From contig JAWRVZ010000016.1 of NCBI GenBank assembly GCA_037043235.1, forward strand, positions 562,501 through 626,500: a stretch of DNA of 64,000 nucleotides, written 5' to 3'. Position 1 is the first letter of the stretch. Every line of letters starts with the position of its first letter. This document shows positions 1 to 64,000 of this stretch, one piece after another. A program made the position numbers and the translations under genes. The notes beneath the pieces were generated by a model. The model saw only the letters and a list, made by a program, of their open reading frames with translations. It did not search any database and was not told the origin of the DNA. The DNA is from Rhodeus uyekii. Taxonomy: Eukaryota; Chordata; Actinopteri; Cypriniformes; Acheilognathidae.

Positions 1-918
1 TAATAAAGGAAACTGGAGATATTGAACTCATAGGGCAAAATGACTGGCTTGATGTAGAGTTAATTGAAAGCAAAATCCTGTAAAAGGTCTAAAACCCAGT
101 TAATGGACAAGTTTCACTAAAACAACCGCAGCTGATAGCATCAGACACATTTCCGCTCAGAGCACGAGTGAAAATGATAACTTGCTAATCTATTATTAAT
201 GAGAATAAATGGTCGGCTCCCTGCTTTGCGTATTGATCCTTGTACTCAATCCAGATCGGGTGTTTCTGCGGAGCGGGAATTCTGCTAATTGCCGGTGTCC
301 ATTTGTCGTCTCCACTCTAAAGCCTTTTTTCTTAAAAGCAGTATAAATGCTTAAAACATCCCTACAAAATTCAGAAGCATTTTGGGACACAAGTCACCTC
401 CGGGGAAAGCCTTACGTAAATGAGTAATTTTGTAAATGGTCGTAATTTCAAGAAAAACATGTTCGCAAGTAAAAGTAAAGTTCTTTCATCTTGATCAGGA
501 ATGTGCGGCCCACATGTCTGGCCACATGCCACTGTCTAAAGCATGACTCTAGTCTGTAGGAAATAAATGTCAACAGGTGTCCAAGGCCACCTGTTCTGGT
601 GCCTGTGGATTTATTGAGTTGGTTAATACAAAAGGACTGGGACGACAACAGAGCCACCTGGGAGGTCAGGGCCCGGTCCCTCTCATCTTCTCCTATGACC
701 TGTGTCCTCAACAGAGTCTCTTTGAGCATCAAGTAACCCTGAGTCTCTGAACTCTCCTCTGTCAATTCACAAACATGTTGAGGGCACAGCTGCACTTTGT
801 CAGTCTGTTAGCTTTGAGACTTTTGAGAGCTCTACAGATGTTTCAAGAGTACCTTAGATAATGTCACAGGCCACTGGAAAGGTCCTCTTGATTACCAAAT
901 CAATCAGACTGTAACTGG

Positions 919-1470
919 TGTTCCCTTTCAAGGGAACTCGCGCTGCATCAAACGCTTTGGGGAATACTTGGACGATATCTCATGAAGAACTATGTGAACG
1001 ATCGATCAACCGAGTGTGAGTGACGGTCGCAAGTTTGTGACGCCGGAAAACGAAGACAGCAGCTTACAGGAGTGTCTGAAGCAATCCCGGATGGCACAAG
1101 GAGCTGAGGCTGAAGACGCAGCACCTCGTTCCCTCTTCAGGGAACTATGGTTACATATGTTGCATATATTGTGCTGCATCAAACGCTTTGGGGAACGATA
1201 TAACAACGCCACCTCAGTGACGAAGGCCGACGAGTGTCTCGTAGTTCCCGGAGCGGAGTTGAGGTCAAGCTGGTAAAATCTCAAGAATGTGTGCGGGGAG
1301 GACCAGCCTGCCGCATCACAAACATCAGATAAAGACACACCTGATATAAGGGCCTTAGAGGCAGCCACGCTCCTTAGGGGCGACGGGGATCCGGCCGACT
1401 CATAAGCTAGGGTGATAGCCTCGTTTGACGCAGCGTCTCGTTCCCTCTTCAGGGAACTATGGTTACATAC
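919..1470 (-). mobile_element. DIRS-type retrotransposon relic (tyrosine recombinase C-terminal end)
   Basis: On the minus strand an open frame (1006-1566) contains a stretch with VSLSDVCDAAGWSSPHTF followed by LRFYQLD. This is the pattern of the C-terminal catalytic end of the tyrosine recombinase of fish DIRS/Ngaro-like retrotransposons, with the tyrosine in the RFY context. The region is built of repeated modules: a 33-nt segment recurs exactly at 1125-1157 and 1437-1469, and a 22-nt segment at 943-964 and 1174-1195. This fits the split repeats of DIRS elements. No reverse transcriptase or full element is present, so it is a dead fragment. Family assignment is by motif recognition from memory. 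Confidence 0.6.
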
Positions 1471-3860
1471 GTAACCTGAGACGTTTTTCTTGCTTCCCCC
1501 GGTCAGAAATAAATGTGGTTGTGAACTGAGATTATTAATGCCCTGAGGTTGCCTTAGTAATCCCATAATTATGCGTATTATCTTTATGAAAGTTTCTGAT
1601 AACTAGTATGCAGAATCTAATTTAACATGCTAAATATGTTGTTTTAGTGCTATTCTAAAAGATAGAAGATGAAATAATATCAGTAAAAACAAAAGGGATC
1701 AAACGATTATCTGTCTAGACCCTTATTTGCTACCTTTCCCATCAACCTCTTTGGTTCATTCATGCATCGCATGTGCTTAAACTGCATGTGCTCAGTAGTT
1801 TAATTTGAAACATGTGCCCAGATGGGTTAATGCCCGCTGATCCTTGCTCGTAAACAAAGGGGAAAACCCCCCACACGGTAATAGAAATGCCACGACAGAT
1901 GTTAAAACACTCTTGAATGTCAAATTGACACTAATCTCAGGCTTTAAATCACGTGCCCACCCAAGTATCCCTGTTTTGGGCACTCCCAGAAAGGTTGCTG
2001 GAGAATCTTGTTTGGGTTTTACCCATTAAACTAGCCGTAGCTAACCATGAGGAGGCCGTAAGCTCCCAGAACTTCCTTTCCACCCTCTTGTGTGGGTATA
2101 ATGGGATAAAAGTAGCCAGAAAGGCTTTTATGAGGATATTCATTGCTCTGTGGTGCCAATCAAAACAGTCCCCAGAGAAACGGGCACGTAAATGTCATTT
2201 AAATGTCAGGCCAGCCAATACTCCTGTGGGTCATAGGGCTGCTGGTGTGGTACACATTGGCTCAGATTTTACAATGGTGCATACACACAAACAGCCTCAC
2301 AGTTGTGGGTGTATTCTTCTCTGATATAGCTCCAGTGGGGTTATGTCCTAGAGCAAGGGCAGTCCAAGCCTACAACAAACACCCTCTGTCTGCTAGTCAG
2401 TACTTCACCACCCTACCCGTAGGCACTATGTTATGTTAACTAGGTATTGATTTTGTTTTCTCCAGCACTACCCATCTGTTCCCCAAGTATAAAGGGGAAA
2501 GGACACCGTTGCAGTGGCACCGTATTCCCTCGGGCTGTTCCCTCGAAGAAAATCATATGTACTACCACATGTAGTCTCCACACCGCTGCAATTTATCTTT
2601 CCATTGACTAAGAGAGGATTAGATTCCCGCCGTCCTACCGCCCGCTAGGACACTGTGATCTATTCCAACATGTCCTGTGGTTCACTGGAGATGTTTCACT
2701 GTGGTAATGGATTTCGCGTCCTCCCTCTTATGAATGAGATTATCAGAAATCATGGGGCTAATAAACTAAGATCAGGCTAAAGGTTGTTTTCAGGGTCTTG
2801 TTTGTTCCGTTAGATTAAGTTAGGTTGGGTTTCTGGTCTGAAGTCGTTAACGAATGATACTTAGGAAATAGTAAATATAAGTGAATGTCTAGCATAATGT
2901 TTAATATTCCAAAAGTACTTTTTAAAGACAGTTTTTGCTGGCGGATGCAGTTGCTTTATCTTTTCTTAAATAAGTCTAAAAGCACATTTTTACATAATCG
3001 GGCAACATTCCCTGTTGATCTATTTTTATAAGAATTAGATTGAAATAGTTTCTCAGTTTATGCATTATATTAATAGCTGGATAGAAAAAAAGATATTTAA
3101 GTATTTAAGTTTACTTTGGATTATTAATATTGACAATGCAATATGGTGCCAATAAAGAAAAGAAGTTGTCTTTAATATACGATGCTTCATTTTAAAATTA
3201 TGATCATATATTTCCGTAATAGATAATATGGGATTTTCTTTTATGTTTTGAAATTTGAATTTGAAAAAAACTACTTGATACTCTGTCCATAAACAGAATT
3301 TTTTTATCTGTCCTTGCAGACCAGCACACATCTTATAAGGTCAAACACTGGCCGGGTTGAACTTGAAAAAATATCTGTATATCATGATGTTTATATCTGG
3401 TTGTACCGTGGTTGTTCACCTTTCACCCGCATCACCCACTGTTTCCCCAGAATGTTGCGCAGTAGCTGCAATTTTGCCAAATGGCATCAATGTCTTTAGA
3501 AACAAGCTGATACATGCTTGAAATGACTCAGGCTGTTTTTATCTTCAAACCGCCCTGCCTACCTTGAGCAGTGATGAAACAGGTCCCATTGTTTGTATTG
3601 CACATATATGACAAAGACACAGGGTGTGTGAGCTGCTCTCCCAGAAAGCTCTGACTGGCTTCTTTGAAAACAACCCCCAATATTGTTTGGCTACTAGTTG
3701 TTGAAGCCATGCCATTGTCATGGTTTCTCCTTTCGAACACAGACATGTACAAATGTTTTCATCCTTTCTATGTCCCTGTGTGAATGTTTGTAAATTCTTG
3801 AGACTATTTTTGGCTGTTGAATCACTTTTTGTGTGTGTGTGACTATAAGAAGTAACAATA

Positions 3861-4240
3861 CAGTGATCCCTCATTTATCACGGTTAATGTGGATGGAACC
3901 CCCCGCGATTAGTGTAAATCCGCGAAGTAGGATCAGCCAATCAGATCACAGGATACATCCACTCGTGCTCTCATTGGTCGATCTCGCGCCGGGAACCAAT
4001 CACCTGTCTTGTCTGAGTGCCCGTGTGTGTGTACAAAGCCTCTGAGAGAGTTTCTCTCTTTGTCTGGCATCCTGGGAAACCGTTTCTCTTGCGCATCACG
4101 ATGAAGCAACGCTGCTTTCCATAATACGGCTGCCGATATGACGTTATTTTTGAATTTGTATTTTTCGGTGAATGCTTTTGAAAAATCTGCGATGCACTAA
4201 GGCCGCGAAACTTGAACCGTGAAGTGGCGAGGGATTTCTG
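3861..4240. mobile_element. Short TIR transposon (MITE), Tc1/mariner-pogo-like, copy 1
   Basis: Starts with cagtgatccctcattta and ends with the imperfect inverse (gcgagggatttctg), flanked on both sides by TA (3859-3860 and 4241-4242). This is the target duplication of Tc1/mariner/pogo-type elements. It is 380 bp long with no transposase frame. A second copy in the same orientation lies at 41324-41703, sharing the internal block from the cgccgggaaccaatca region to the gatgcact(a/g)aggccgcgaaac end. Confidence 0.75.
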
Positions 4241-4849
4241 TACATTCTGTCAGTTTAGCGCTTAGCTTGTATGGTGAATTTTTTTTAAAATTAAATGTAC
4301 ACAATTAATGTATACTTTAATAATGTGATAATGCGAGCCAGGGCTAACGACATGCGCTAACGGGGCGGGGCGAATAGCCTTGGACCTCGACCAGTAATTT
4401 ATTCATTTGTGTCAGGAGTGCGCATCAGCAATTCTGAATTAAACTGGTATTTAATGAATCATTATCTTGCTTAAAAAGAGAACACAAATGATTAAGTCTT
4501 GCCTGATTCCATTTATTTGTAATGGTTTGCAATGGAACACAAGAATGCACAAACCAACTCAATTATGGCTTTCCAAAGTCCACATTTATTTAGAAACAAT
4601 GAGCTGCTTATTTTTTACTTTTTTTAAACAAGTTATTCAAATGTTATTTTGTCAATAAGAAGCTGTCATATCTGGGACTGGGACATTCTGAGAAGTATTA
4701 GTTTGACTTGTGGGTGAAAGTCTCTGCACGTGTTAACTTAGTTTCAGTGTAAAGGATGCCCATTTATAACTAGTAACACAGTTTTATGCGACCACAGTCC
4801 TGAAACTAATGGCTGCTCTCTTTCTCTTCTTTTCACCTCACTTTTCAAG

Positions 4850-63907
<59,058 letters not shown>

Positions 63908-64000
63908 GTTGGTGTTTAGACTACATGGCTTATGTTAAATCGTTTAAAGAGATACAGAAATCCTTTTATCCCTCTGTGTTGCGTGTGGCCTCAGATAATT
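63908..64000 (+). other. Start of the next intron
   Basis: 93 bp after the proposed donor; nothing recognised before the window ends. Confidence 0.6.

Larger units (their letters stand above)
1..4849 (+). other. Upstream intron (3' part), containing repeats
   Basis: No exon of ptprf or of another gene is recognised before the acceptor at 4848-4849. The stretch holds a DIRS-type relic (about 919-1470) and a short TIR element (3861-4240), annotated separately. Overlapping open frames on both strands around 1790-2440 and 448-795 match nothing I know. The remainder is AT-rich and unremarkable. Confidence 0.75.

Overview
This 64 kb window is vertebrate genomic DNA, almost certainly from a teleost and most likely a cyprinid-type (otophysan) fish. 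The evidence is one widely spaced intron-exon gene of clear vertebrate type plus fish-typical repeats: L2-clade LINE copies ending in aaatgt-type tails, a tRNA-derived SINE with the same tail, a DIRS-type retrotransposon relic, and many copies of AT-rich interspersed families that I recognise from memory as abundant in cyprinids. The species cannot be named from the sequence.

The window holds one protein-coding gene, on the + strand: the extracellular part of a LAR-type receptor protein tyrosine phosphatase. Residue choices such as VLRIQPLR, NTSAKL, FSIPP and ATSVTLTWDSGN match PTPRF (LAR) better than PTPRD or PTPRS, so I call it ptprf. I cannot tell the teleost duplicates ptprfa and ptprfb apart. 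Fifteen exons (4850-63907, 2970 coding nt, 990 codons) join with consistent phases. In order they encode Ig1 (two exons), Ig2 (two exons plus a microexon), Ig3 (one exon), FN1-FN2 (one exon), FN3 (two), FN4 (one), FN5 (three, one of them a 27-nt mini-exon) and FN6-FN7 (one). The first exons (5'UTR, signal peptide) lie upstream. FN8, the membrane span and both phosphatase domains lie downstream.

The most valuable content is three very small exons that ordinary ORF or gene finders miss: an 18-nt exon in Ig2 (GGSPIR, the meA position), a 12-nt candidate between Ig2 and Ig3 (DPRE, the meB position) and a 27-nt exon in FN5 (WKIEESTEY, the LASE-c position of LAR). In mammals these sites tune binding to synaptic organisers and matrix ligands.

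The rest is intron, about 95% of the window. 1-4849: upstream intron with a DIRS relic and a MITE. 6219-25178: a 19 kb intron with a 2.7 kb 12-mer satellite (8441-11184), a 728-bp TIR element, a SINE and an L2 fragment. 25365-36213: introns around the microexons, with a 646-bp TIR element. 39598-45976: a second copy of the first MITE and several AT-rich repeats. 46171-62065: an inverted L2 copy, a 112-bp TG tract, an 808-bp solo LTR with a 5-bp target duplication, and simple repeats. 62184-63328: a small hairpin MITE 80 bp before the last exon. I found no RNA gene, CRISPR array, bacterial feature or nested protein gene.
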